Assembly (NCBI RefSeq): GCF_030272615.1 | Contig: NC_081415.1 | Coordinates: 508,450,873-508,514,872 of the forward strand | Direction of reading: 5' to 3' | Source of the DNA: Cryptomeria japonica | Lineage: Eukaryota > Streptophyta > Pinopsida > Cupressales > Cupressaceae | DNA length: 64,000 nucleotides | Program-made: the position numbers and the translations under genes | The notes under the pieces: generated by a model | What the model was told of the DNA's origin: nothing | What the model saw: the letters and a program-made list of their open reading frames with translations, nothing else | The model's database searches: none | Part shown: piece after piece, positions 48,600 to 64,000 of the stretch | Position numbering within the stretch: position 1 is the stretch's first letter | Layout: the number at the start of each line of letters is the position of its first letter

Positions 48600-49182
48600 T
48601 ACATTTGGACCTGATTTCTGACGGCTGTTAGTCAGATTTGCGACAAATTTTCATTGGAGTGCCGACAAAATCAACCGTCGAAAACTTAGCATCGGATTGG
48701 TCGACGATGCCATACTCGTTGGAAATACGACAATCCAATGGACTCTGCCGACACTGTATGTCCGCCGATTACATCGTCGCTCGAAAGCTTGGTAGTCGTC
48801 ATAATTCTGACGATGATAATTTTTATCAAAAAAAAATAAAATTATTATCGATGTTGGTGTTTCCTTCCTTCGATGGCTCTTTTATATCAATGATCGAAAG
48901 ACATATTCTCATCGAAAGACATATTGATTTCCGTGAAAATCAGAAACAAATCCCACGAAAGGTCACATCGCCATTAAATTCGAATGTGTGCCCGAATGAC
49001 CGTTGTCCAAAACAGCCATTACTAACTGATTAAATACGCCATAAGTAGTGGATCAACATCAAAGCACACAACATTAAGGAATTCACAGGTGACGAACTGA
49101 AAGCAGGAATTGGGTGAATTCACAGACAAAGCTCAGTATAATTCCAAGTAAGTTGTTTGCACATAGACCTCTTTTTTAAAAT
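48600..49182. promoter_or_regulatory. TCGA-rich, CpG-rich upstream block
   Basis: About eight TCGA tetramers fall in 48660-49000, plus many CCGA and GTCG, in a genome region otherwise poor in CpG. A TATA-like CTTTTATATC lies near 48868-48878. It precedes the long retroelement-like frame and may be its LTR or promoter region, but no matching LTR copy was proven. The open frame 48638-49033 has an odd composition and is probably not a protein gene. Confidence 0.3.
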
Positions 49183-49186
49183 TCAA

Positions 49187-52100
49187 ATGGAATCATCCTC
49201 TAAAACTAATAAGACCAGAAAGGGAAAATAACCTATCACTGAGAAGAAAAACCTAAAAGACAGAAAAGGGAAGGGCGTTCTTTGGCCTAGGACCTGATTG
49301 ACCAATGCCCATCATCCAGTTTGAGGTCCAAGAAGATTAGAGCTGATGAGGAAGGCCTGGAGGACCGGTTTGAGGATCTTGGAGACATATGGACAGAATT
49401 GAGAGGGTATGAATTATTCATATATGGGTACAACAAAAGAGTTGCCCCTCAACCTATCAACAATTTATGGCGATTGAACTTAGGAAGGTTAGCTGTGGCT
49501 AATGTATTCGTGAATGTGGAGCTCATGAAGGCATTGGCAAACAATTATGACCCTAAAACCAGGACCATATATAACTACATGGGTGAGCCAATTCTTGCAA
49601 TCAGAAAGGAGGTTATTGACACCGTGTTCGAGTTAGATTGGGGATTTGAAGAATTGATTGACCTCAAGAAGTTAACAAGTGAATATTTTAACCTAGAGCA
49701 CATTTACAAAACGTGGAGACTCCCTATACATAGACCTAGGAATGCAAGGTCCTTAGTGCCACTAGGTCAGGATGACAAAGCTCCCTATGATGTCAACTCT
49801 TTCCATCCATATTTGAAGTATACCTATTACTGTGTTGCCCAAGTGCTAGGGATAAAAGCCCATCCTTTGATGGATATTGCAGCCATGGTCATTTGTGCCG
49901 ATTTGCAATCTAAGGACCCCCACTTCTTTGATTTTTCTGCTTATTTGGTTGAGGTTTTGAATCATGGGTTAGAAAAGTTAAAAGGGGATGTCATCAATGT
50001 TCATTTCAAGCATTATTCCTTACTTATGCATATTCTATTGTATGTGGGCCAAGATGAAGGGTTATGGCCAGAAGAGTTATGTGTCAGGACATATGACAAT
50101 GCTGGGATGAGAAAACTAGTGCAACTATGGGTTTCTTCATGGGACCAAAGGTATGCGAATAATCAATATTGGCATTTTGAGGAGTTCTTTGTCAAGCCAT
50201 TATATAGACTATTGGGATGCCCGTACGATCATGCCCTTGCACCAGAGGTTCAAATATTCCTAAGACCAAAATATTTCGCTGAAGATCCCTCAATTGAACA
50301 CAATTGGGGAGATTGGTATTGTTTTTCAGACTGCACACAAGTCAGGGTATACATATTCGAAGGGAGACCATACTTACTACCACTTACAGTCCCTAACATA
50401 GTGGCTTGTCTGGAAATTGTGAGGCAACTATCAATAGTGAGTACAAAACATCTAACAAGCCATGGGAAACAATCAATTGTACCTGGGTTGTTAGTATTTT
50501 CAGATTTTATTGTGAAAAGTTCAAAGAGTTATGGCCTATTGCAAAAAAAATTGGATTATTATGGCATGGCTATGGGGGATCCAAGGCCTAATTTTGATCC
50601 TGAAGGATACATAAGGATAACTCGGTCATCACGAAAGCTGAAGGTTGGAGAGCATAAATCTTACCTACCAGATGACCTCATTAAGAATATTGGCAGAGAA
50701 GAGGCCAGAGTGAAGCGAATAAATTTTGAGAAAGCAATGCAAGCTTATAAATGGAAGCTTTTTAGAAGGAAAATGGATGAGAACGTGCTACAAAATATTG
50801 AAGACCCCTTGGAGTTGGCCAACAAACTTGTGGAGCATGAATTTGAAATACTTGAGGGAGTCCTGCCTCATGTTTTTAGGGATTACATTGATACTATTAG
50901 GAATACAGAGCCTTTGGCTCATATGTCTCCTGCTTCCACATCTGGCATCGTTCCATTCACTCCTCGAGAGGATTACCCCCCTGGTTACGAAGAGGATACA
51001 CCGATAGACTTGGAAACATGACAATAAAATGTCTAAGAAGTGGCTGACATCAGATTCTTGGAGCATGAGGATTTCATTGCTGATAGTGACTTCATTGCTT
51101 CCAAGGAGTTCACTGCATTCCTCTATCAACATAAAGGATCTTAAATTAGGAATAACATGAGAAATAGTGAAGAAGAGCAACAACTTCAAAAGTTACAAGA
51201 GGAGATGGATCTTGTGATGAGAGAAATGACACCTGAGAAGGGAAGACAATTGCTTAAGGAAGCTGGTGTGCTATTATACTCTGGATGGGACATGAACTCT
51301 GCCTTGTAGTTTGATGGATTCCTCAAGAAACGGGACCCAAGTAGGCAAATGATGCCAAAAGAGATTGATAAACTCTTTAGAGGATCAGGATATGATCTAG
51401 ATCAGAAGGCTCTTCTACAGTGGGCTATCTATCCCAAAGATAAAAGACCTATATTGGTTGATACAAAAGAAGCTTTTGGACATTTGATGGTGCAACAGGT
51501 TGGAAAGACTGACCCTAGAACAACTGCCAAACTAAATTTGGATGTCGCTAAACTGAACCAAGATCAGATAGAGTTTCTGGTCCGAGAAAATTCTACATAC
51601 AAAAGCCTATATGAGAAAACCGATGAAGAAAAATAGAGGCTGGAAGCAAGATTGCTTCAGATTGATACAGGTACCAGTCAAACACGGATGACATATGGTA
51701 TTGACAGAGATGCCATGGATGCCTTGACAGACGCTATGTATTGGAGGAATATGGCCGAAAATACATCTCGACAAGTAGAAAAGGTACAACAAAAGATGGA
51801 TAAGTTGATTCTGGAGATCATTGAACATAGGTTCATAAGTATGATGCAAGTTGTAGAAATCTATTGGAAAACATACACTGGAATAGTCAGAGCTTTGAAA
51901 GAGCATGAAAGGCTCAGGTCTCAGTTGGAAGACATGATGAATGACAACAGTTTGATGAATCCAGGTGAGAAAATTGAAGCTGAGGCTTACTTGAAGTCCC
52001 ATGATGAATTGGAAAATCAATTAAGGAAAGAGCTTCAGAGGCTGGATGATGGGAATACCCATAGGGTGCCCTCTTTTTATAGTGATGGTGAGTTAGTATC

Positions 52101-52215
52101 GTTGGAACAGTGGAAACAAGAGTTAAGTGATGAGAAGAATCAAGCAGTAGCAGAGTTGGATCGAGACAAAGAATTGTCACTTTGTGTTAACCATATTCTA
52201 TCCAATCATTTCTAG
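49187..52215 (+). pseudogene. Unclassified retroelement-like protein, about 965 codons in one frame, broken
   Basis: An ATG at 49187 opens a short Lys-rich start that has a stop and must shift frame before 49321. From 49321 to 52215 everything is one frame, interrupted by stops at 51019, 51025, 51034, 51142, 51307 and 51634. The uninterrupted first 566 residues are globular and Trp/Tyr-rich (WRLNLGRLAVANVFVNVELM; HPLMDIAAMVICADLQSKDP; YWHFEEFFVKPLYRLLGCPY; NWGDWYCFSDCTQVRVYIFE). The end is helical and Glu/Lys/Gln-rich, likely coiled coil (51650-52190). No zinc knuckle, protease, integrase or RT motif is present. Several stops could be CAA to TAA or CAG to TAG. I do not recognise the family. 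A gag-like protein of a non-autonomous LTR element, or an extra ORF of a larger one, is my best guess; a decayed host gene is possible. Confidence 0.6.
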
Positions 52216-52770
52216 ACAGAAAGCGACACAAGGACACTAAACAATGACGTTCTAATGTATAAAGATGATAAGTACATTCAACACACAGGAATACTGAACT
52301 TGTTTATCTTCCAGTTTGTTAACAAAAGTGCTAATTAATAGTTATGTGCTGAAAAGCCACGATGCTTGGTGACAATGTATACCCTCATATAAATGAGGGA
52401 ACTTTTGTAACAATAAGGATCATTAGAGAAGAAGTAGAATATAGCCCCAGGCTTACTATTGTACCATTTTGTGAACATACATAATATAATCAGTCATCTT
52501 TCCTTTGTGTATATGTTGTGGATTACTGCATCTTTCTGTAGGCAGTTGCTTGTGATATTATCTAAAGGAGATAAGGTTACTTGTGTTCTTCCAGTAAAAC
52601 TGTGTTTCATATTGTGGATTTGAATAAAAGATTTACTTGCAAATATAGTTTTGTATATAGTGCACCTGCATATTATCTCAACCATGGTGCGCCTGCATAA
52701 GTATATAGTTTTGTTTATAGGTGGAAAGCCTGAGGTTCAATGTCGAACTTGGTTGTTCTGATACCACATG
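52216..52770 (+). promoter_or_regulatory. LTR-like 3' region after the long frame
   Basis: A TATA box sits in a small hairpin (CCCTCATATAAATGAGGG near 52382-52399), followed about 230 bp later by a poly(A)-type signal TGAATAAAAG (52621-52630). Promoter, then leader, then poly(A) signal is LTR-like. Ends could not be fixed and no second copy was found, so this may instead be a 3' UTR. Confidence 0.35.
52755..52766 (-). other. Copia-like primer-binding site, one base altered
   Basis: On the - strand it reads TGGTATCAGAAC, one base from the initiator Met tRNA site. It is preceded by GGAATATTACATG, so an LTR could lie to the right, starting near 52769. No partner LTR or coding region on the - strand was found. 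Confidence 0.4.
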
Positions 52771-53686
52771 TAATATTCCACATCTGGCATACACTTGAGC
52801 CAACTAACTCACTGGTTTACTAACCAACTATCTAGCGAACTGCTTAATGTCTACCAAGAATAACGGTCATAAATGACCATCATAAGATAATTAACATACA
52901 CTTGAGTCTGTTGATCCATTGGTTACAAAACTTCTAGGTTTAGCTGATCCAATTTGTTACATAACAATCTCATGTCTACTGACATTAACGGTTTACAAGG
53001 ACCTTCATAGGATTGTGACATAACCTAACAAGCCAACTACTACAAATCCCCTATCTCTAACAAGCTTCAACTGTCATCATGGAATTAAACCTAATACAAC
53101 ATTGGTTCCCTTATTTAGCTAAATTAACACATCATATTATGACTCAACAAAAAATACGGTTCTAATATAATTTTTTGTCTTTCTATATTCCCAAAAGTAT
53201 GCATCTAATTGATGATAAGAATCCTTCTTCAGGTCTTGCAACCATGGAGACTGGTTATAATTTGATTATAACCGATGTGCATTGATTCCAAGATGAACCA
53301 TATTCGGTTGAACTATGAGTTAAGAGTGGAAAACAAATAAACATAGAAAACAAATAAACATACAATAGCTACAAATTATAGCAAGGTATTGTGACTATAA
53401 GATAGAAACCATCCTAGGAGCCTCCAATATATCAAAAGTTGAGAAAGTAGCAAGCTTACTGTACAAAGACAGTGATCACTATAAAGTTGCAGTCAAGTTC
53501 AAAGCATTGATTTGTGGGAACAAAGGGTTTCATATGGGGATAGAGCAGTCTCATGAAATGTCATGACAATCATAATCATAATCTAAAGAGTAGTCGAATC
53601 TTCAAGATAGATTGGTGATAGTGCAGTCATTCTGTTGAGCATCAAATCTGAATTAAGTAAAATATCTTGATTTGAGAAATTAAATA
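52771..53686. other. No supported gene
   Basis: Possibly the body of the LTR implied by the primer-binding site at 52755-52766. No other feature seen. Confidence 0.35.
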
Positions 53687-55019
53687 ATAGAAGCCATCTC
53701 TCTTTGGAAGAAATCATCATTTTCATTGATACTGTAATAACCCATAAGTTATCGAACAAGTCTAAAAGCATTCTATCGAAGTATACAAGATTCAAACAGT
53801 ATCGATGAGACCTAGCGATATCTCATCGATATAAAAGGGGCATCGAAGAAAGCAAATGCCAATCAACTTAAGAAAGGACTCATCGAAGATAGTATCTCCA
53901 TCGATAAAAGATTTCGAGGAAAGTGGAGATGGTTCTCATTGACAAGAAAAGGTCTTCTAGGATATAACACTATCGGTACAAAAAGAGTCACCGAAAGAGA
54001 TGGTCCCACCAACAAAAGGTATCGAAGAAAGCAGAGGTGTCCCCCACTGATGAGAAAAGGATTTCAAAGAAACAATATCATCGATGCAAGATAAAGAAGA
54101 TTCACCGAAAGAAGCATTCTCATCGAAAAAGTGATATCGATAAAACAAAACAAAACTACATTGATGAATGATATCGATAAGGATATGAGTTTCGATGGGA
54201 GGACAAAAGAAGTCACCGAAGTCCAAAGTCTCTTCGACATGAAACCCAACGGATAGCAAAAAGATTTCGATGAGAATATGAGTTTCGAGGAGACTAAAAG
54301 GCATGTCTCCGATACACATGGTTTCATCGATACAACTTTATTGGTGGAAGAAATCATAGAAGCCATCTCTCATTGGAAGAAATCATCATTTTCATTGATA
54401 CCATAATAACCCATAAGTTATCGAACAAGTCTAAAAGCATTCTATCGAAGTATCTAAGATTCAAACATTATCAATGAGACCCAGCGATGTCTCATCGATA
54501 TAAAAGGGGCATCAAAGAAAGCAAATGCCGATCAACTTTAGAAAGGACTCATCGAAGATAGTAACTCCAACGATAAAATATTTCGAGGAAAGTGGAGATG
54601 GTTCTCATCGACAAGAAAAGGTCTTCAAGGATATAACTCTATCTGTACAAAAAAGAATCACCGAAAGAGATGGTCCCACCAACAAAAGGTATCGAAGAAA
54701 GCAGAGGTGGCCCCCACTGATGAGAAAAGGCTTTCGAAGAAACAATTCATCGATGCAAGATAAAGAAGATTCACCAAAAGAAGCATTCTCATTGAAAAAG
54801 TGATATCGATAAAATAGAAGAAAACTACATTGATGAATGATATCGATAAGGATATGAGTTTTGATGGGAGGACAAAAGAAGTCACCGAAGTCCAAAGTCT
54901 CTTCGACATGAAACCTAGCGAACAACAAAAAGATTTTGATGAGAATATGAGTTTTGAGGAGACTAAAAGGCATGTCTTCGATACACATGGTTTCATCGAT
55001 ACAACTTTATTGGTGGAAG
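53687..55019. repeat. 669-bp tandem duplication, TCGA-rich
   Basis: Two nearly identical copies, 53687-54355 and 54356-55019, share start ATAGAAGCCATCTCTC and end ACTTTATTGGTGGAAG at a constant offset of 669. I count 18 TCGA tetramers in copy 1, mostly ATCGA[A/T] or TTCGA[T/G], spaced some 20-50 bases apart. Frames open on both strands (for example 54605-54988 and 54830-55120) follow from the repeat composition and show no domain. Confidence 0.92.
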
Positions 55020-55410
55020 GCGACAAAGAGAGGATAAAAGGGGCTTTGGTGAGACAACAGACCCATTCATCGAAGGAGCATAGTGATATTGATGGAAAAA
55101 GCATTTCGATGGAAAACTAAAGGAAGTCACTGAAGCCCAGGGTTTCTTCGACATAAAAAGGGACTCTGTAGCCCAAACAATGAAGAAAGGCACTGGTCAT
55201 CTATAGAACACAATTCATCAGTTCACATTTTATTTTAAAGCAATAGGAGTAGCTGAGTAGGAAATATAGAGTAGACTATAAATAGTGTATATACATAAAT
55301 TTGAAGCACATAAATCGAATAATTTCTACAACAACAATCTTGAACTCATCTGCTATATCTCCATCCTGGCAATTTATGGCATTCTGAGATGCATTAGGTT
55401 AGTCTCAGTC
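55020..55410. promoter_or_regulatory. TCGA-rich tail with a TATA-like box
   Basis: The TCGA pattern continues to about 55160. ACTATAAATAGTG near 55277-55289 is a good TATA box with a small palindrome. Together with the repeats upstream this resembles an LTR U3 region with its promoter. No transcript or LTR partner is proven. Confidence 0.35.
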
Positions 55411-55752
55411 ACTAGAACACAATTTGCAACATGCATTAGGAGTTGTCCTCCTTACAAATAGTGCAACATTAAAAAGGTATTATCAAAGCTACGACCACAA
55501 TTCAAAGAGGAAGCTTACAAAGATAGGACAAAGCTAGGTACAGTCATAAGTCAAGGCAAATTCATAGTTGAAACTCAGTCCAAAATAGTGAAGAAGTGCA
55601 ACAAATGACATGAGAAGTCTAAAGAAGTATTATAGCAACAAATGACATGAGACTAGGGAGTTGGACCATCTCAACCATGGTGTGCTTGCATATGTATATA
55701 GTTTTGTGTATTCATTAAAGATTTTCATTTAATTTTAATCAACTAAAGAGCA

Positions 55753-55846
55753 ATATTCATGACTTACAAGTAATAAAAAAACTTACAAGGATGAGGCATA
55801 TTCATTACTTACAAGTAATAAAAAACTTACAAGGATGAGGCATATT
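55753..55846. repeat. Tandem duplication, about 47-bp unit
   Basis: CTTACAAGTAATAAAAAA and ACTTACAAGGATGAGGCATA occur twice in succession with a one-base length change. Confidence 0.9.
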
Positions 55847-56508
55847 CTTAACTTTTGCAGTCCTACCTTGGATATCAACACTAGAAGCAACTCATATTGT
55901 TCGTGTACAAACAAGACAATATGGGAGTTCATTATACCCAACAACTTGTGGTGTTGTTGTTCGTGTTGGCTCAACTTGCACCCTGCAATTAAGATTCAAT
56001 ATACATAATTCAATAAGATTAACTGTGCAACATAATAAAATATTGAAAAGTGTGTTACCTTGTTGAGCTTCGCTTGGTTTCGAGAATAGTTTAATATTCT
56101 CTACTTAACAGGGCCAACCATGTGAAGGTGGAAGCTCATTTGGCCCCTCCCCCCTGCCTAACATCACTCTAAATTCCCCGTTAACATCTTATAACATTCA
56201 TTCATTAATTCTTTCTACCATTAATAAAATATAGCATTCATCCATTAATATCACATAATGTTCATTAACACATAACATTGATTAACATTAATTAACACGC
56301 AACATTCATTCGTATTAATTAACACATATCATCCATAACCATTAATTAGCACATAATTACATTCACTAACACATAAAAATCAGTCATTATCAAATTAGTT
56401 AGATTACAATCATTTCTTTCTTTGTTTTTTCTTTGAAGCTATGAAAAGACTAAGTGGAACATCGGTTTCTTCATCATTTCCCCCCTCCGCAGATGTTCCG
56501 CCAACTGC

Positions 56509-59176
56509 TCATGATCTCAATGTATGCCTAGTCCTATACTGAGGAGGAGGACACTGAAGCGAAGGGGGGTCCTCTGCAATAACAAAGAAATGGGTTAAAT
56601 TCAAAAACAAAAATTATTATTGTTACAAGTATTTCATTAATTTAGAGAACATAATTGTTGTGCTCTTTACTTGATGGGGCCACATCATTTTGTGTAGCCT
56701 CAACCTCAACATGCTGAACACCCTCTAGATCATCTGGAGTTGAAATACTAAAGGTTACATTAATGCTGAACACCAATTGCAATTATATTTGTTTAAAGCA
56801 ATAACAGTGGTCCTCTTTACCTGAGTGGGGAACATCACATTCTTGAGGTTGTGTACCTAGATCATGCTCCACTTGCTCACCACCGACTACATGCTCTAAA
56901 ATATTAACAAAAAAGGTTACATTAATTACTACTCTAATTACAAATTAAGATATATATATACTTGTATTAATAGCTAAATAAATAAATTTGAATAGCAAAT
57001 TAATACCTCCACTACTGGGATGCACATCCGAACCTTCGTGTGCAGGTGGTGTTTCACAATTAGCAGGCTGCATTCCAATGACATGCACATTGTTATCATT
57101 GCTTGCTTATTTAAAACAAATATAGTCACTTTATGTTGGAACTCAACATCAATTAGATTATTGGTAAAGTATTCAATTTGAAACAACTCCCATTTACCAT
57201 ATTTACCTGTGTGACGGATGCACTCGAATGTTGTGTATGCCCACTCAATTCTTGTAGCCGATCAGCCATAGTTGAATAGCCTTGCTGGTAGGCAATTCTC
57301 TTGTCATCTTCTGTGGGCGCTCTATTGAATTCAGAGCCCTGCATTTTTTCTTGGTACCATGAATTTTGCTTGCATTGTTTGATAAAAAAAAACGTTTGCA
57401 ATTTATTAATATTTTGATGCAATATTTCGTTTACATGAGATACTTACAATTCGTGCATCAAGTTTCATGTAACCACCAAAGCCGAGTTTGGGTTGCCCGT
57501 GCTTTTCTTTCCTTACCTTGGTTGCCTTTGACGTGTCACTCAGTCTATAAAAAGTTTGAAATATGTTAGATTATATAAATATAAAGAGTAATTAATTAGT
57601 ACATAATTACATTCTTAATAGTATCCCATACCTTCTTCTGGCGTCTAGTGGTGTATTTCCTTTTATCCTTTCAATTTTCTCCTTGGCATCCAAAATCAGG
57701 TCCTTCCATTCCCTATCTAGAATCATGGGGGGACGCTCGTACTTTAGGTTCCTCTCTAAATGGGTCCTGTATTGGTCCCTTACATACTTTAGATATGTAC
57801 CAGCTTTTTCAAGGAGCTTGGTTTTGTCAAAGGTGTCATTTCCAAACCACTCAACCATTTGGTTTCTCAATTCATCTTTTAACCTTTTTTCTTGGTCATT
57901 CCACCTTTTAAAGCAAAAAACGAACCTGTTAGATTCAGAAATGAACTGAAGCTACATTTATTACACTTCAAGAAATGGATCAAAGGAAAACTATGCTAGC
58001 ATTGATATGAAATCAAAAGTGGATTAGGGTTAGTTCACATATGATGTACCACCTTTTACGTATGGTGGGCCCAAATATCTGCAATGCAATGTCACTAAGA
58101 TGTTTATAGAAAATATCATTGCCTGCAAAAAAATTCATGGGATCATTAGTCCAAAATGAGTGATCATAAAGTAAATTACAATTAGAGTATATATAATAAT
58201 AATTTTAAAGTACCTGGAACCTTTTGTATCTTTAAGGGAATCATTTCTTTGTTGCTCACCACCAATGTGGCCTGCAACGTTTCCGTACTAGCAATATGAG
58301 AAGATCTAGGAAATGATGGTATGTTATCAGTAGTAGTCGCCTTTGGCACATCCTCATGTGCATCTCCTCCTACAAAAAATGAATCCACTATGAAATGGCA
58401 TTAGAATTCAAGAAAGAACGCTCGAAGGGAAATAAACACATGACATAAGATAGAGCAAAAGAGGGATCTACCAACAGTGGGCGGGCCAATATGACGTGCA
58501 CTAGAGGATGTCTGCATGCTACGTGTTGCCGACATTGCAGTCGGCAATACAGGTGAGGGTGATCTTTGATGAGGCGGTGGTGGCATTTGCACAATAACAT
58601 TGACAACACCTAAAGAATAATACATTAAATATATCAAACATTAAATATATGAAAAGTGCAAGAATTGTAAACAAGGATGAACCTTTATTTTGAAAATTGA
58701 CAGTATCAAGTATGATGTGTTTTGGGTACTCAGAGTGATAAGCCAAGCAAGTGATAATACAAGAAAATCGTCATCACCTGAACATCCCGCAACACCCTGA
58801 TCGTGGGAACGACTTTCATGAGGGTGAATAAATTGCTATAAAAACAATACATACATATTTTAGTTAATGACATAAAAGAGAAAAAAATATATACCATTAT
58901 TGAACTTTTGTTATAATTAAAGGTTTCATTACTGCTTACTTGCAAGTTTTCTGCTATCTTAAACAATAATTCCACCCTCTGTCGTATCTCATCAATGGTA
59001 GGATGCACGACTGTCAAAGCAACAATCTCTTTTCTAATTTTTATAAGAGGCATTTTAAAGAATTTCACAAGGTCTGTGGGATCTTCAGGGTCATCATTGC
59101 TTAACCCTAATGATTCCACATCCATAGAAAGGTGCTCAAGTACTACAGCTCCCTTTCCCTTTCCCCAAACATCCAT
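56509..59176 (-). CDS. CACTA second protein (Transposase_24/TNPA-like), 12 exons, intact frame
   Basis: Exons on the - strand: 59176-58940, 58835-58778, 58609-58472, 58369-58214, 58122-58053, 57904-57632, 57544-57448, 57368-57207, 57067-57007, 56895-56821, 56733-56671, 56573-56509. All borders are GT..AG and all phases agree, giving 484 residues with no internal stop. The start MDVWGKGKG follows an acceptor. An upstream exon with ATG at 59347 ends in TAG exactly at its donor, so a longer start may have been lost. Residues 99-144 are Pro/Ser-rich. Residues 220-397 hold the conserved core (AGTYLKYVRDQYRTHLERNL; HGQPKLGFGGYMKLDARI; EFNRAPTEDDKRIAYQQGY), similar to plant Transposase_24. The tail is acidic. 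In En/Spm the second protein binds subterminal repeats; that role here is inference. Another 32 open codons follow the TGA, to a second stop at 56410. Confidence 0.8.
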
Positions 59177-59671
59177 CTGTGTCAAGAATATCATTTACAA
59201 TTACAAAATTAGTATAAATCACTAAAAAAAAAACCATAATAATGTAACAGTTTGCTTCTATCTAATTTGTACAATTACAATGAGGTTTACCTACTCAGTA
59301 GAAGTGTCGCAAGCTACATCTTTGTCTGCGATATGTGATGGATCCATGTCGGCCTGTGACAAAGAAAAAGTATAAAAAACGTTAGCGAAATTACATAGTA
59401 CACAACATGAACAACATGAACTTTGTAGACAAAAAGAGTATTAAATAATAAAAAGATGTTGTCATCAAAATCATTGTAAATTTTTTAATTCCTTACCTTT
59501 ACTTTATGTAGACTATGCAAGATCCTCAACTAAATGGTTGACGATGTCTGTAGTCAACGACTTGTTCCCACCAAGGGTGACAACATCACACAAGGACTAT
59601 ACCTGAAATCAACACCATCAATTGAGCATCACAGGCATTACTACATTTATAAGTTAAATCACCATCCATCA
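59177..59671 (-). other. Gap between the two CACTA genes
   Basis: Holds the possible non-coding or truncated first exon (ATG 59347, reading MDPSHIADKDVACDTSTE, then TAG at a splice donor) and short AT-rich sequence. No separate promoter can be named. Confidence 0.5.

Positions 59672-64000
<4,329 letters not shown>

Noticed and set aside
48638-49033. 131-codon + strand frame
   Set aside because: Lies in the TCGA/CpG-rich block, has no domain and no splice context; the frame is better explained by composition.
53957-55104. Overlapping 100-148-codon - strand frames in the 669-bp repeats
   Set aside because: They appear in both repeat copies on more than one frame with low-complexity Phe/Ser/Leu content and no homology signal.
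55410-55418. CACTAGAAC as the CACTA transposon terminus
   Set aside because: Further from the gene end than the CACTAGAAGC at 55879, and neither can be confirmed without the opposite end.

Overview
The window is nuclear DNA from a seed plant with a large, repeat-filled genome, most likely a gymnosperm such as a conifer. The reasons are long AT-rich non-coding stretches, one tiny host gene stretched by introns of about 11 kb, and closely packed decayed plant transposons (Copia, hAT, LINE, SINE, Gypsy-like and CACTA). The gymnosperm assignment is inference, because no marker in the window fixes the species.

The one clear host gene is RPC11 (RPC10/POLR3K-like), the small TFIIS-like subunit of RNA polymerase III. 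It lies on the + strand with coding exons at 23676-23789, 23893-23980 and 35203-35333 and encodes an intact 110-residue protein. A possible 5' untranslated exon ends at 11790, which would make the gene at least 23.5 kb long. Its 11.2 kb second coding intron carries a SINE and a partial Gypsy-like LTR element. The presumed 5' intron carries a complete but dead hAT element.

Layout. 1-4526: AT-rich sequence with no supported gene, a 23-base C run and a degenerate tandem duplication. 4527-9757: a structurally complete Copia retrotransposon on the - strand, with 206-bp LTRs, target duplication, PBS and PPT, whose polyprotein carries many nonsense codons. 9763-11519: nothing recognised. 11520-35333: RPC11 with its introns (hAT at 17697-21499, SINE near 31011-31225, Gypsy-like LTR plus leader at about 33092-33976). 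About 38206-42487: a decayed LINE. 46894-47198: a Copia-type LTR with an adjoining primer-binding site. About 48600-55410: an unclassified retroelement-like block, with one roughly 965-codon frame broken by stops and flanked by DNA dense in the tetramer TCGA, including a 669-bp tandem duplication. About 55879-64000: a CACTA (En/Spm-type) transposon on the - strand that runs off the right edge.

In the CACTA element two genes can be resolved exon by exon. The transposase gene (TNPD/tnp2 type, 59672 to beyond 64000) has six nonsense codons and a lost splice acceptor, and ends in a very long aspartate-rich tail encoded by CAT/CGT trinucleotide runs. The second gene (56509-59176) reads open through 12 exons with every junction in phase. 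The two genes have therefore decayed very unequally, which is the most unexpected contrast in the window.

Across the elements most inactivating changes that can be inferred look like C-to-T or G-to-A, as expected from deamination of methylated cytosine in silenced plant transposons.
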